From: Bactericera cockerelli
Lineage: Eukaryota > Arthropoda > Insecta > Hemiptera > Triozidae
Length of the DNA: 64,000 nt
Direction: 5' to 3'
Assembly (NCBI GenBank): GCA_024516035.1
Contig: CM044964.1
Location: forward strand, 12,505,663-12,569,662
A program made the translations under genes and the position numbers. The first letter of the stretch is position 1. Each line of letters starts with the position of its first letter. The notes under the pieces were generated by a model that did no database searches, was not told where the DNA came from, and saw nothing but the letters and a program-made list of their open reading frames with translations. This document shows positions 17,745-28,105 of the stretch, piece by piece.

Positions 17745-19385
17745 TTGGGCACTTTTCTCCTCCTCTTCTCTCTCACTCTCCCTCCTCCCTCTCTCTTCTC
17801 TTTCTATTCTCTATCTCTTTATCTCAGTTTCTCTCTATTATTTCTATTCTCCTTCTTTTCTTATTTTACACTCTCTAACCACCTCACTTTTTGTTCTCTC
17901 TTGTTTTTTAGGGTGCGTTATCAATCACATAATGATATTCCTAATCAGCTGATTAGTGTGTCACCAGACAAGGGAATACAAATGCTTGGAAGTAACATTG
18001 ATAAATATTAGCTCAAGATGAGACTTCGTTATATACAAATCCATGACCTAATAATCCTTTGTACATCTTCTTCTTACATTGAATTCTCTTTTGAAACCAT
18101 TTTACTCATCTAACCCTAATCTTTCATACCTCTAATCTTTTTCATCTTCTTACTCTCTCATTCATCTCCTCCTTTCATTTCTTTCCCCTCTAATCCTAAT
18201 CTTTCATTACATTCTTCACTCCATTTCTTCTCTCCTTTACTCTCCTACTCTTTGTTATCTTCCTTCTCATCTTCTTTCCCTCTCAATCCTAATCTTCATT
18301 ACATTCTTCACTCCATTTCTTCTTCTTATCCTACTTTTTGTCTCTTCCTTCTCATCTTCTTTCCCTTCTAATCCTAATCTTTATTACACTCTTCACTCCA
18401 TTTCTTCTCTTCTTTATATCCTACTCTTTGTTCTTTTCCTTCTCATCTTCTTTTCCTTCTAATCTAATCTTTATTACACTCTTCACTCCATTTCTCTCTC
18501 TTTATATCCTACTCTTTGTTCTCTTCCTTCTCATCTTCTTTCCTCTAACATAATCTTTTCATTAACCATAACCACATCTCTCTACTATCTTTTCCTCCTC
18601 TCATCTCTCCTCTATCTATCTTTATTACATCCCACCTTTCTTCTACCCTTTCTCATTCTCCTCCCCTTATGAAATTTCATTCCTCTTCAACAATTTCTTC
18701 TCACTTAATATCTCTTTTGATCTCATTCTTCTCACTTTTCATCTATCCTGAATTTTTCATTTACACTCTAATCATTTTTCTCTCTTCTCTTTCCTCCTTT
18801 CTTTCCTTTCATTTATTCTTCCTTCTCTCTTCCTCCTTTCTTCTCTCTTTCCCTCTTTTATCTCCTTCTTCTCTCTATCTCCTTTTCTTCTTCTTCTCCT
18901 CCTCTTTTACCTCCTCTTTTTCTCTTCCTCTTGTCCTCTTCTTTCCTCTCTATCTTATTACCTCTACTCCTTCTCCTCTTTTCTACCTTCTCTCTTCTCA
19001 TCTCTCCTTATCTACTCATTCTCCCCCCCTTCCTCTCACCTTCTTTTTTCCTCTCACTTCTCCTATCTATTTTTCATTAACTCCCACACTTTTCTCTTCT
19101 ATCTCCTCCTTTGATTTCATGTCACTTGAATTTCTCTATTTTTGTCAACTCACACTTTCTCTTCTGGATTATTTCAGTGTGAATGAATACTTTTTTTGAG
19201 TATTTCATCAGCTATTTCTTTCCTTTATACTTTTATCTGTCTCTTTCTTCTCCTCTTATATTGTTCTTATATTTATCGCTTTTTGTATTATTTTTCTTTT
19301 TTGCCCTCTTTCCTGTGTCTTTTTTCTCGATTTTTTTCTCTCTCTCTCACTCTCTCTCTCTCCCTTTCTCTATCTCTTATTTTTG
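17745..19385 (+). repeat. Long polypyrimidine block with an internal ~90-bp tandem repeat
   Basis: About 1.6 kb is overwhelmingly C and T on the plus strand. Between about 18185 and 18560 a unit of about 90 bp (TAATCCTAATCTT ... CACTCCATTTCTTCT ... CTACTCTTTGTT) recurs about four times. A less biased stretch lies at 17905-18060. No gene. Confidence 0.85.
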
Positions 19386-20060
19386 TAATAATGTCATGAG
19401 AGGTGGAGGAGATCTCGTGGGTTCATCATTATTTTATGATATCGAATATTTTCGACTCCTATATTTATTTGTATTCCATTGATTTAATTTTGAACCTATT
19501 TGTAATCATCTGAACCTCCTTGTAATCATCAACATTATTTTAGTTAATTATCTCACAATCGCAGTTAAAATTTCCACACATTTCTAACCTTTATTTAATT
19601 TGGTAAACCTGAGTTAACCCCGTTAATAAGTTAAAAAAATGATTTCCAAGGTATGTCTTTCATACATTATTTTTATACCTACCCTTACCCTTCTTTTCTT
19701 TTCATAAAAAAATATAAAGGTATAAACCACTATAAAAATAGAACGATTTTTTTTGCTACTGACCCATAAAATATAGAATTTATTTAACCTAATTGTTTTA
19801 CACCTGCGAGCAAGTTCATTTGCAAAAATTGTTTTTTTTGTTTCATAATAACAATGGAAAAAAATATAGTCCTAAAAAATTTCAAACAATCCTATGTTAT
19901 ATACCTAGCCTGTTTGTCATATGAGCAGATTATAGTCGAACATTCTTGAACAAAGAGAATATTTATGGTATTTTGTTTCGGTGGCATGCATTTTTTATAT
20001 CATGGTTATTTTATGTGTAAACGAGTTGATGTTCATATTTGGACGTATTTAGAGTGAAAT
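19386..20060. other. AT-rich spacer, nothing recognised
   Basis: No frame, RNA, terminal repeat or tandem array that I can support. Confidence 0.5.
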
Positions 20061-20857
20061 AATTTACCTGTTACAGAAATAATAGAAGAGCAGCTAGGAA
20101 GAAGGAGAATTAATAGGAAAGAGAGAGGAAGAAGAGGGAGAAATATTAGAAGATAAATAAGGAGATGGAGAAATGAAGAATCTTTATAAAGAGACAGATA
20201 TTTCTAGAGGGGAGAGACAGAAAGAGAAGGGAAAGGGAAAAGATTGAAAATGGAAGAATCTTTGGGTGGGAGGATAATTATATTTCTTGAGAAGGGAGGA
20301 AGAATGAGAAAGGAAAAGGAGGAGATTGAGAAAGAGAAAAGTGTGAGATGAGGGAAGAAGGGAGAATAAGAAGACTAATAGATATTTATATATAAATACA
20401 TATGAAGCTGGAAGCTCATCTATTTAACGTAACCTAGCAAGATGTACATGTAGTTATAAGAAGAAAGAAAGAGAAGGGAAGAAGAACTGTAGTAGAAGGA
20501 AATAGCGTCAGAGAGAATTAAAAGAGAGAAAGAGGCATAGAGGAATAAAAGAGTTGAATAATGAGGAAAAGAGAGAAAAATTCCAGGAAAAACGAGGAGC
20601 TTGAAAATTAGGAGGGAGATATAGGAGGAATATACCTTGAAGAGAGAGAAAGAGAGAAAAAGAAATTATATGAAGGAGACAAAGAGCAAAGAGGTTATAA
20701 ATGAGAAAGTTAGAAAATAATAAGTAAGAGAGAGATAGAGAGACAGAGAAGGAGAGAGAGACTCTAAAAAATGAGTACATGTTAAAAATAGAAGAGAAGT
20801 TTTTTCATTAATTTCAACAATGTCACAACATTTACAGGTATGAGAGAGAGAAAAAAG

Positions 20858-20888
<31 letters not shown>

Positions 20889-20960
20889 GTGAAAGAGAGA
20901 GATGAGATGAGAGAGAGAAAGAGAGAGAGAGAGAGAGTATGGGAGAGAGAGTATGGGAGG
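20061..20960 (+). repeat. Polypurine block (GA-rich)
   Basis: The plus strand is mostly A and G, with (GA)n runs near 20725-20760 and 20840-20940. It is the reverse bias of the preceding pyrimidine block. The minus-strand Leu/Ser-rich frame is compositional. Confidence 0.8.
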
Positions 20961-21294
20961 GAGCTACAGGAATTTCAGGTGGTCCCTATTTTTGCATCAG
21001 GTACGAGTATATCCAATATCCATCATTAAATTTGAACTGACATATTTCATCAAAGGCAAAATTTTCATAATATTTAATAATAAATTTATTTATAACACTA
21101 TGCTCACTAGTTTCCTGAAGCCTCATATCTCACCCACAACATTGGCTGTGGACTCATCAGGCCCTTTCTCAAGTAGCCGATGCTAAAAGCTATGAAATGA
21201 AACAACAACGTCAAGGCTATATTTCGAAAAGGTGACCGATCATGATACTTTCTGTACCTATATCTTGTAACTTATAATAGTTATCATATTTGTG

Positions 21295-21568
21295 CAGCCA
21301 GCGTCGATGGCATGTTGAATACACCGGTTCCCTTCAGAACACCGAAGTTAAGCGACATCCAGCGAGGTTAAGACTTGGATGGGTGACCATTCAAATTCTA
21401 ATTCTCGTGACGCTGGCTTTTCCCGGCCCCACTCAGGCTGGGTGAGGTCAATGTGAGTAGCAGGTTTGTGAGTTTCCTGCGAATGGAGGGTAAAACCCCC
21501 GTCGTGATATGACCATGGCAGTTGAAAGCGACGTTAAACCCCACTTTAAAAAAAAATAAAAAAAAAAA
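21295..21568 (+). mobile_element. Complete 5S-rRNA-derived SINE inserted in another SINE
   Basis: The first ~125 nt resemble insect 5S rRNA: GCCAGCGTCGATGGCATGTT, GAATACACCGGTTC, ACCGAAGTTAAGC, ACTTGGATGGGTGACC and a closing ACGCTGGCTT. A non-5S body follows (CCGGCCCCACTCAGGCTGGG, GGAGGGTAAAACCCCCGTCG, GAAAGCGACGTTAAAC), then an A-rich tail. A perfect 13-bp target duplication, TATCATATTTGTG, is at 21282-21294 and 21569-21581. It interrupts a minus-strand tRNA-SINE whose tail lies at about 21265-21294. The 5S internal promoter region (A box/C box) is largely kept, so it could be transcribed by RNA polymerase III. Confidence 0.9.
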
Positions 21569-21581
21569 TATCATATTTGTG

Positions 21582-21709
21582 TTAATCACTTTCGTGATAT
21601 CACAACTACTCGAACTCGCTTTGCTAAATCCACGCTGAAACCGGGACTTGAACCAACGATCTCCAGGTTACAAGTCCGCCGCCTTATCGATCAAGCTACT
21701 GAGGTCGGT
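21582..21709 (-). mobile_element. tRNA-derived SINE (family P), split by the 5S-SINE
   Basis: The minus-strand head reads ACCGACCTCAGTAGCTTGAT, then GACTTGTAACCTGGAGATCG and GGTTCAAGTCCCGG (B box). The CTTGTAA loop resembles tRNA-Thr(UGU). The tail AGTTGTGATATCACGAAAGT is characteristic. Its 3' end continues left of the 5S-SINE insertion. Confidence 0.85.
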
Positions 21710-21732
21710 TATAACTTATAACAGGTGGCAAT

Positions 21733-21860
21733 ACCAACCTCAGTGCTTGATCGATAAGGCGGCGGACTTGTAATTTGGAGTTCGGTGGTTCAAGTAATTG
21801 AGCAAAAATTTATTGACTTTGATTCATAGTTGTGATATCACGATTGTGATTCACAAATAT
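21733..21860 (+). mobile_element. tRNA-derived SINE (family P)
   Basis: ACCTCAGTGCTTGATCGATA, GGCGGCGGACTTGTAATTTG and GGTTCAAG are present. The body is shortened and diverged. It lies head to head with the minus-strand copy just upstream, about 25 bp away. Confidence 0.75.
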
Positions 21861-22090
21861 TAACTGATTAACCAGCTTAAATATAGATGCACCCAATTTA
21901 CGGCCCGAGGCATGGCCCTATATTTATTTTTCCTAACCCTACTCTACACAATGAGGCATTGCAGTGCAGCGTTTCGAGCCGTAACTACGCGTAGTTCGAC
22001 GCCACAGCTTATAAAAAAAATAGTAAAAGACACTTATTTCTATTTCCCAAGAAGGCAGGACTAATGAATCGTTTTAGTCCAGCAGTTGTT
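21861..22090. other. Interspersed repeat fragment
   Basis: GCCCGAGGCATGGCC and ACAATGAGGCATTG (about 21903-21965) recur in inverted orientation at about 26077-26115, so this is part of an unclassified repeat family. Confidence 0.5.
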
Positions 22091-22235
22091 TGACGCCATT
22101 ATTATGTGGTCATAATCTCAAAAATAATACAGGCAAAATGTTTGCATAGGGTGGGATTCGAACCAACGACGCGCAAGATCGCAGGCATACCAGACTTTGC
22201 GCCTCGACGCCTTAACTCCTCGACCATCTATGATT
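22091..22235 (-). mobile_element. tRNA-headed SINE
   Basis: The minus strand has GGTCGAGGAGTTAAGGCGTC (A box) and GTTGGTTCGAATCCCACC (B box), followed by a body with ATTATGACCACATAATAATG. It is related in layout to family Q. Confidence 0.7.
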
Positions 22236-22439
22236 AATGCCTTGAAATAGTTTTTTTTTTTATATAAAAGTAAAACGGTTTGTTTTTCCATCTCCCTATA
22301 TTTTAGGGATCTGCTCATTCGATCTCCAATCTTAGAACTTCTTTATTAATTTTCAAAAATTATATGATAACTTTATTTTTGTTCACAGATGAAATCCTAG
22401 ACTTCTTAAAAAATGGTAAGTAGTAAGTAGCTACTTCTT

Positions 22440-22478
22440 AACCAGGATAGTTTAAACTATCCTAGGATAGTTTAAACC
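22440..22478. repeat. 18-bp perfect palindrome with a repeated half
   Basis: GGATAGTTTAAACTATCC, followed by a second GGATAGTTTAAACC. It lies just upstream of the piggyBac-like element at 22501. Function unknown. Confidence 0.6.
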
Positions 22479-22500
22479 ATGGAAGGAGAGCGTGATTTAA

Positions 22501-22792
22501 CACATTGAACGCCAAGGTCATAATTGGTAATTATACTAAGTATAGGCATGCAATTTGAGTGCCATGGCGTATTTGTAAGCATACTGTTTTAGTATGTTGT
22601 GTGGCACTCAATGTGAGTGTCATGGCGTATTTGTAAGCTCACTGTTTTAGTATGTTGTTGGGCACTCAATGTGAGTGCCATGGCGTATGTGTAAGCACAC
22701 TGTTTTAGTATGTTGTGTCACTCAATGTGAGTGCTATGGCCTAAACAGAAGTGGTACCGGCACGCATATTGAGTGCCATGGCGTTCAATGTG
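22501..22792. mobile_element. piggyBac-like MITE with internal tandem repeats
   Basis: Inverted ends CACATTGAACGCCAAGG and (reverse complement) CACATTGAACGCCATGG match at 16 of 17 positions. Flanks are TTAA (22497-22500) and TTGA (22793-22796), suggesting a TTAA target with one later change. Inside, a unit of about 58 bp (GAGTG(C/T)CATGGCGTAT, GTAAGC, ACTGTTTTAGTATGTTG, CACTCAATGT) is repeated three times. Confidence 0.65.
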
Positions 22793-22974
22793 TTGAAAGA
22801 GATAAATAAACAATAAGACGGGGAAGAAATAAGAACAGGATTACAAAGCAAGCAGTGGGAGGGAAGGGGGGGAGGAAAGGAAGGAGGGGATAATACTTGT
22901 GTATAAATGAGGAGAGAGAAAAAATGTTTCCGGGATTAAACTATGTTTTTCCTTTCCTGATTCCTTCCTAGCCC

Positions 22975-23445
22975 ATATCTCTCTCTCTCTCTCTCTTTGG
23001 CTTCCTCATTCCCCTTCTCTCTCTCTTTCTTTTTCTCTTCCTCTTTCATTCTCTCTCTCTCTTTCTCTATCTCTCTCTCTCTCTCTTTCTATCTCTCTCT
23101 TTCTCACTCCTCTTCTCTCTCATTCATCTCCCTCTACATTAAAACATTTTTCCATGGTAATACCTGTCTCGGAAATGAGAATGAGCGTTAGGAGGGATGA
23201 GAGAGTGAGAAGGAGAGAGAGAGAAAAGAGGAAGCGGAGGAGAGAGGAAAAAGGAGAGATAGAGAAAAGAGGAAGCGATAGTGTTGAGAGAAATAGGTGA
23301 GAGAAAATGAAGGAGGTAGAGAGGTTATTGTGAGAGAAATAGAGGAAAAGAGATAGAAAATTAAATGAAAAGAGAGAGAGAGAGAGATGAGAAAGAGAGA
23401 GGTAGTTAAAGAGAGAGCGAGCTAGAGAGAGAGAGAGAAGAAGTA
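22975..23445. repeat. CT-rich block followed by GA-rich block
   Basis: (CT)n-rich at 22978-23130 and (GA)n-rich at 23195-23445 on the plus strand. The opposite biases could pair as a large imperfect hairpin. Confidence 0.8.
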
Positions 23446-23565
23446 GTGTTGGGTAGGCTTTCCAAGTTAATTGAAATAGCTTTCCTGAAAAATCACATCA
23501 GTAACAAAGAAATTATTGGAAAATCAATTTTCTTTTGAAACCATGTCTGGGAATACTGCACCAAG

Positions 23566-23740
23566 ACCAAGTAGCTCAGTGGTCAAAGCGTGGCGTCGGT
23601 CTGCGAATTCAGAAGTCGCGGGTTCAAAATTCAGGCAGAACATGACAAGTTCAATTAGGATTTTGACCCCAAAATAATTCGTTAATGTGGGTGAATCCTT
23701 CCCACATACTGAACGGTAAAACTCTTGTCCTAAATGTCTC
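23566..23740 (+). mobile_element. tRNA-headed SINE (family Q-like)
   Basis: AAGTAGCTCAGTGGTCAAAGCG (A box region) and GTCGCGGGTTCAAAATTCAG (B box) are followed by CATGACAAGTT. The 3' part has ACGGTAAAACTCTTGTCCTA, a version of the block shared by the 5S- and T-family SINEs. Confidence 0.7.
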
Positions 23741-24108
23741 AAAGAAGGAAGTGAAAACTGAATAGAATCATTGGACACATTTATCGTTCAAGAGTCTGGC
23801 GTCATTTTGAACGGTAGTTCATGTGAATGTCAACAATCGGTGAGAATATTTTGCACTATATTTATTTTAAAAAAAAGGTTTATTGGGAAAGGCCTCCACA
23901 ATTTTATTATATCAATGCTTTGAAAGCCCCCTCAAGAGCAAATATTACATCAAGACGTCAGTCATTTTCAGTTTGATATAATCTTTAGAAAGCATGAAAT
24001 CCTACCTCAGCCTAGCATCATGATATTTCAGTGTGAACAAGAATTTGGATACTATTGATTTATTTTAGTCAGAATATTTTTTTATTGTTCTTGTAGTTGT
24101 AAGATGCT
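23741..24108. other. AT-rich spacer, nothing recognised
   Basis: No supportable gene or element boundary. Confidence 0.45.
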
Positions 24109-24258
24109 ACCGACCTCAGTAGCTTGATCGATAAGGCGGCGTACTTGTAACCTGGAGGTCGGTGGTTCAAGTCCCGGTTTCAGCGTAGATTTAGTAAAGC
24201 GAGTTTGAGTAGTTGTGATATCACGAAAGTGATTAATACAAATATGATAACTTTTAAA
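24109..24258 (+). mobile_element. tRNA-derived SINE (family P), nearly complete
   Basis: Head ACCGACCTCAGTAGCTTGAT, GATAAGGCGGCGTACTTGTA, GGTTCAAGTCCCGGTTTCAG. Tail AGTAGTTGTGATATCACGAA, then ACAAATATGATAAC. Best plus-strand reference copy for this family in the window. Confidence 0.85.
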
Positions 24259-24312
24259 AACTTAACTAACTAGTTTTAAGATGCTCGTTTTGCGATGAAA
24301 GCCTTACATATA

Positions 24313-25207
24313 CAGGGTGAGCATAAAGTCTCACCCCACCCCCCGTATCTCGAGAATGGCTAAAAACACAAGAAAACGCAAAAACACGTATCCCTTCGAT
24401 TTTAGGGGGATTAATTTTCAGCCAAAAAAAAATTGCCTACCCGGCCCCAGTCAGGCTGGGCATGGACCAACTTTAAAATCTTAAATAGAATGGTATGTCT
24501 TGTGGCATATTGTTTTAAAGGTCTCATAGAGAGAAGTTCATTACAACAAATTTCAGTGAGCTACGACTTACCGTTGTTGAGATACACGGTCGGACGTCCT
24601 GCGTAATATCCATATATTTTGACCTATAACTCGTTGACCGTAAATTCCAGAAAAATGAAATTTGTTGATAATAACTCCTTATGGCAAGAAATTTCGAACA
24701 AGTTAAAACTTGATTTGTTTTTTTCGTTAAAAATTTTCGGACTGATCGTCCGGCTGGCTGACGAAACCGACCAGAAACTAACATCAACAGAGTATGTTGA
24801 ATTATAACTTTTTCGACAGTGCTTGTCATAAGGAGTTATTATCAACAAATTTCATTTTTCTATAATTTACGGTCAACGAGTTATAGGTCAAAATATATGG
24901 ATATTACGCAGGACGTCCGACCCTGTATCTCAAGAACGGTAAGTCGTAGCTCACTGAAATTTGTTGTAATGAACTTCTCTCTATGAGAACTTTAAAACAA
25001 TATGCCACAAGACATACCATTCTATTTAAGATTTTAAAGTTGGTCCATGCCCAGATTGCCCAGCCTGACTGGGGCCGGGTAGGCAAATTTTTTTTTGGCT
25101 GAAAATTAATCCCTCTAAAATCGAAGGGATACGTGTTTTTGCGTTTTCTTGTATTTTCAGCCATTCTCGAGATACGGGGGGTGGGGTGAGACTTTATGCT
25201 CACCCTG
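24313..25207. mobile_element. Foldback-type element with ~380-bp inverted arms
   Basis: Ends CAGGGTGAGCATAAAGTCTC and its exact inverse at the other end, each flanked by TA (24311-24312 and 25208-25209). The arms stay closely complementary for about 380 bp, up to CTCCTTATGACAAG-type sequence near 24680 and 24835, leaving a unique centre of about 150 bp. Mariner-like end and target; no transposase. Frames inside follow from the arms and are not genes. Both arms contain ACCCGGCCCCAGTCAGGCTG, a piece of the common SINE body. Confidence 0.85.
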
Positions 25208-25209
25208 TA

Positions 25210-26060
25210 TATTATCGACTGTTCTCGAATGCACTTTGTCAATTTACCTATACGTTTTTGTGTAGATAAATTGACGTATTATAAAGGAGAACAGTGGGTA
25301 AAGTATTTTTGACCCTGGTTTAATTCATATAAGGTAACATTATACACATAAATTATGTATATTGCATAGTTCAAATAATCCTACCACAAAAAAATAATAT
25401 ATTATTTTACTCCGGACAAAATTACAGGGCAACTCATTTAAATGGAGTAGGTAATGTTAGCTCACTATTAATCATAAATAAAAGTAAAATGCTGTACTTT
25501 TTAATAAACACACACGAAATAACATAAATTTATTGTAACCAGAACACAAATTTATAATCTGCCTACGAAGAGAATGTGATGGACTGGGTTTCGCAGTTAT
25601 GAGACTTTAGTTTAATATAGGTATAGAGATAAAAAAGAATAAATTTTTCTAACAATACCTGGGTTTATTTAAACGTCATAAAGTCAAATTAAGGGACTGT
25701 ATTTTTATCACTCAAAACACCCCATTAAACATCCGGTCAACAGCTAGCATTTTACGGTCCCTAATCATGACCACCCCATGTTGGTTCCCATTACTCCCCA
25801 TTGGGGAGGCAAAAACTTGCTCAGGCCTTGTTTAATTTAATCAAAAATTAAATGGTATAAATAATCAATCGTGTAAACATGTTAGTCTATCTCAATCAAA
25901 ATAAAACTTACCCAGAAACTCAGTCATTTATTAAATACCAAAGGGGATTTTTTTTGTAGAACCTGACTATGCAAAAAAATGAAGTTTTGTTGGTCGTACA
26001 TCATTGCAGTGAGGTAATTTAAAGGAACACAACTACACAGACCGATGGCCTCTAATTCAG
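25210..26060. other. AT-rich region without a supported gene
   Basis: No frame, RNA or terminal repeat supported. Confidence 0.45.
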
Positions 26061-26350
26061 GCCCGAAATTATGTATTACAATGCCTCATTGTGCAGAGTA
26101 GGCCATGCCTCGGGCTATTACTTATCAACTTGTATAAACAGAGAACAGACTAGCCAACCCTAACAAGCCAGGCTAGCTTGCAGTTTCCTAAGGGTTTAAT
26201 GGCTTATAAAGAAAAGTTCAAGTCCTCATGATGGTTGATCGCACATAGATACATGTGGTTCAGGACGAGCCAACTTTGAAATAAAGTTGGCTGGAGACCA
26301 TCACTCACCCCTCCAGCTGTAGCCATGCTGGCTACAATAACAACTGTTAC
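26061..26350 (-). repeat. Unclassified interspersed repeat (copy 1, empty site for a SINE)
   Basis: It matches 34010-34380 in inverted orientation. Shared stretches include AAAGTTGGCTCGTCCTGAAC, TATGTGCGATCAACCAT, TATAAGCCATTAAACCC and CTAGCCTGGCTTGT. This copy lacks the SINE that splits the other at 34090-34255. Confidence 0.7.
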
Positions 26351-26479
26351 TATACTGTTGTTATCACCACCGGCAACCACATAACTGAAATCAGATACTT
26401 TAGTAACAGTGTCCAACTGTCCACTGTTCACAGCAGGGTTAATTAATTCGGGCCGCAGGCTTTTTCACACCCAAAAGGT

Positions 26480-26840
26480 TTGCCCACTTTGAATTACTTT
26501 ATCATGATGCACTGCTTAACCGACTGTAAGAGACCTCTATGCGGACGTGGCGCCACTTTTCCACCACCTCCCTGTCTGCCACAGCCACCTCCACCTCCAC
26601 CTTCACCTCCACCACCACCTTCACCTCCACCACCACCTCCACCTCGACTTCACCTCCACAGTCCACCTCCTCAACCTTCTCCTCCACAGTCCACCTCCTT
26701 ACTACCCACCGGTCTTCTGAAACGCAAGTCGTTAAATTCATCCGTTGACTCGAGAGTCGAGGTGACAAGAATCTATGTCACGTTTCGTACTGACGATGAC
26801 GCCCTAAATAATTTTATTTATTACCGTATGATATGACGTC
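26480..26840 (+). repeat. Cys/Pro-coding-like (CCACCT)n block, GC-richer than surroundings
   Basis: 26560-26700 is built from CCACCT/TCACCT hexanucleotides. A 118-residue Pro-rich frame, a 69-residue Ser/Thr frame and a minus-strand Val/Glu frame all stay open, as expected of a stop-free hexamer repeat. Could be an exon of an unknown gene, but the microsatellite explanation is simpler. Confidence 0.5.
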
Positions 26841-27150
26841 CATGGTAACTTTTTTTTTTCACTGTTGTAAACAATTTTCAATCAATCCGTTGTTTATTAT
26901 ATTTTTTTTAAACCTAAACAATAACAATTTTTAAATTGTCTCACTGGGGGGTTGTTAAATAGTTACGGTACCAGTTTTGTCAGGCTAAAAAAAAAAAAAT
27001 ATCCTTGGTGCCCTAGCAAGAATTAGCGAGAGGAATAGCATCCAGCGAAAACTGTGGAAGTAGGAGTGCTAGAATCTAACAACCTCAATCTTTAGGAAAG
27101 TTTAAGTTAAACAATGCCGACGTTCAGGAGGTCTGGAAAATGCTTAATAA
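26841..27150. other. AT-rich spacer, nothing recognised
   Basis: Several T and A homopolymers. No gene or element. Confidence 0.45.
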
Positions 27151-27330
27151 TAATATCACTTTTTTTATACTGCCCGATTAGAACTATTAAAGTACCATTA
27201 TTCCAGCAGTAAGTCCGAGACATATTATTATGTGATAAAAAACCCATATACATAGGAGGATAACTTGTCATTTTGGCTGGGTTTCAAACACAAGAAATCT
27301 GGAATCTTGAGATGCCGCCTTAAAGACAGA
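27151..27330 (-). mobile_element. tRNA-headed SINE (family Q), diverged
   Basis: The plus strand carries ATACTGCCCGATTAGAACTA, ATTATTCCAGCAGTAAGTCC and GGAGGATAACTTGTCAT, the inverse of the family Q tail seen at 29527-29640. The head (CTGGGTTTCAAACAC region) is decayed. Confidence 0.7.
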
Positions 27331-27945
27331 CAGAAATAAAGAAAGATTAGCATTTTTAAATCACTTTGTGAAACATCAATTTATGTCAATAATAATTACA
27401 ATGTTTATATTTTATAAAACAATTCAATCAAAACTTATATTATACCCAGAAGTGTTAGCACAACAGCTAAAGTACAAATGTATAGGTTCTACAAAGTGGC
27501 CATGCATCCCTTGAAGGTTTGAGCGATTACAATCTACTTAGTTGGTTAAAACTTTTTTAATTAACATTATTCAAAAGAAACTTTTGTTTAGTAAAGAAAA
27601 AGGAAAGGAAAATATTGGGTGGTGTTATAAAAGGTATTTTTTTTTTTAAATATGTTTGCATTTTTGATAACTATTCAATCAATAACGGTCAATTTTTATC
27701 ACTTGTCTACATCATTTTCAAATAGAAAAATAGATATCAAAAAAAATTTAATTAAGAAATGTATTATTTTATGATATTATTGTCTATATTTATTTTAATG
27801 ACATAATTAGAACATTGAGAGCCATTTCTGGATTTTGATACTATGTCAAACTTAACGAGAACATTTTATGTACAAATGGATTATATTCAGTGATACGCTT
27901 GGAAATACATTATACCTTTAACTATCACAGATCGACTAGGACTAC
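27331..27945. other. AT-rich spacer, nothing recognised
   Basis: No supportable gene or repeat boundary. Confidence 0.45.
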
Positions 27946-28105
27946 TAAATCCCACTATTCTAGAAGTAAGAAAAAACCTATTATTATGACGTGGTCGAGA
28001 CGTAAAATGTGATAACTTGTCATGTCCTGGCTGGATTTCGAACCCGCGACCTCTGAATTCCTAGACCGACGACGCGACGCCTTGACAACTGAGATCTCAT
28101 ACATT
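27946..28105 (-). mobile_element. tRNA-headed SINE (family Q-like)
   Basis: The minus strand reads GAGATCTCAGTTGTCAAGGC, GAGGTCGCGGGTTCGAAATC (B box) and CAGGACATGACAAGTTATCA. The tail matches family Q weakly. Confidence 0.7.

Noticed and set aside
21297..21421. Functional 5S rRNA gene
   Set aside because: Diverged from 5S, followed by a SINE body and A-rich tail, and flanked by a target duplication.
24904..25242. 112-residue minus-strand frame in the foldback element
   Set aside because: It lies in one inverted arm and runs past the element end; no motif.
26480..26836. Poly-proline protein of 118 residues
   Set aside because: Arises from a (CCACCT)n hexanucleotide that is open in several frames; no conserved flanking domain.
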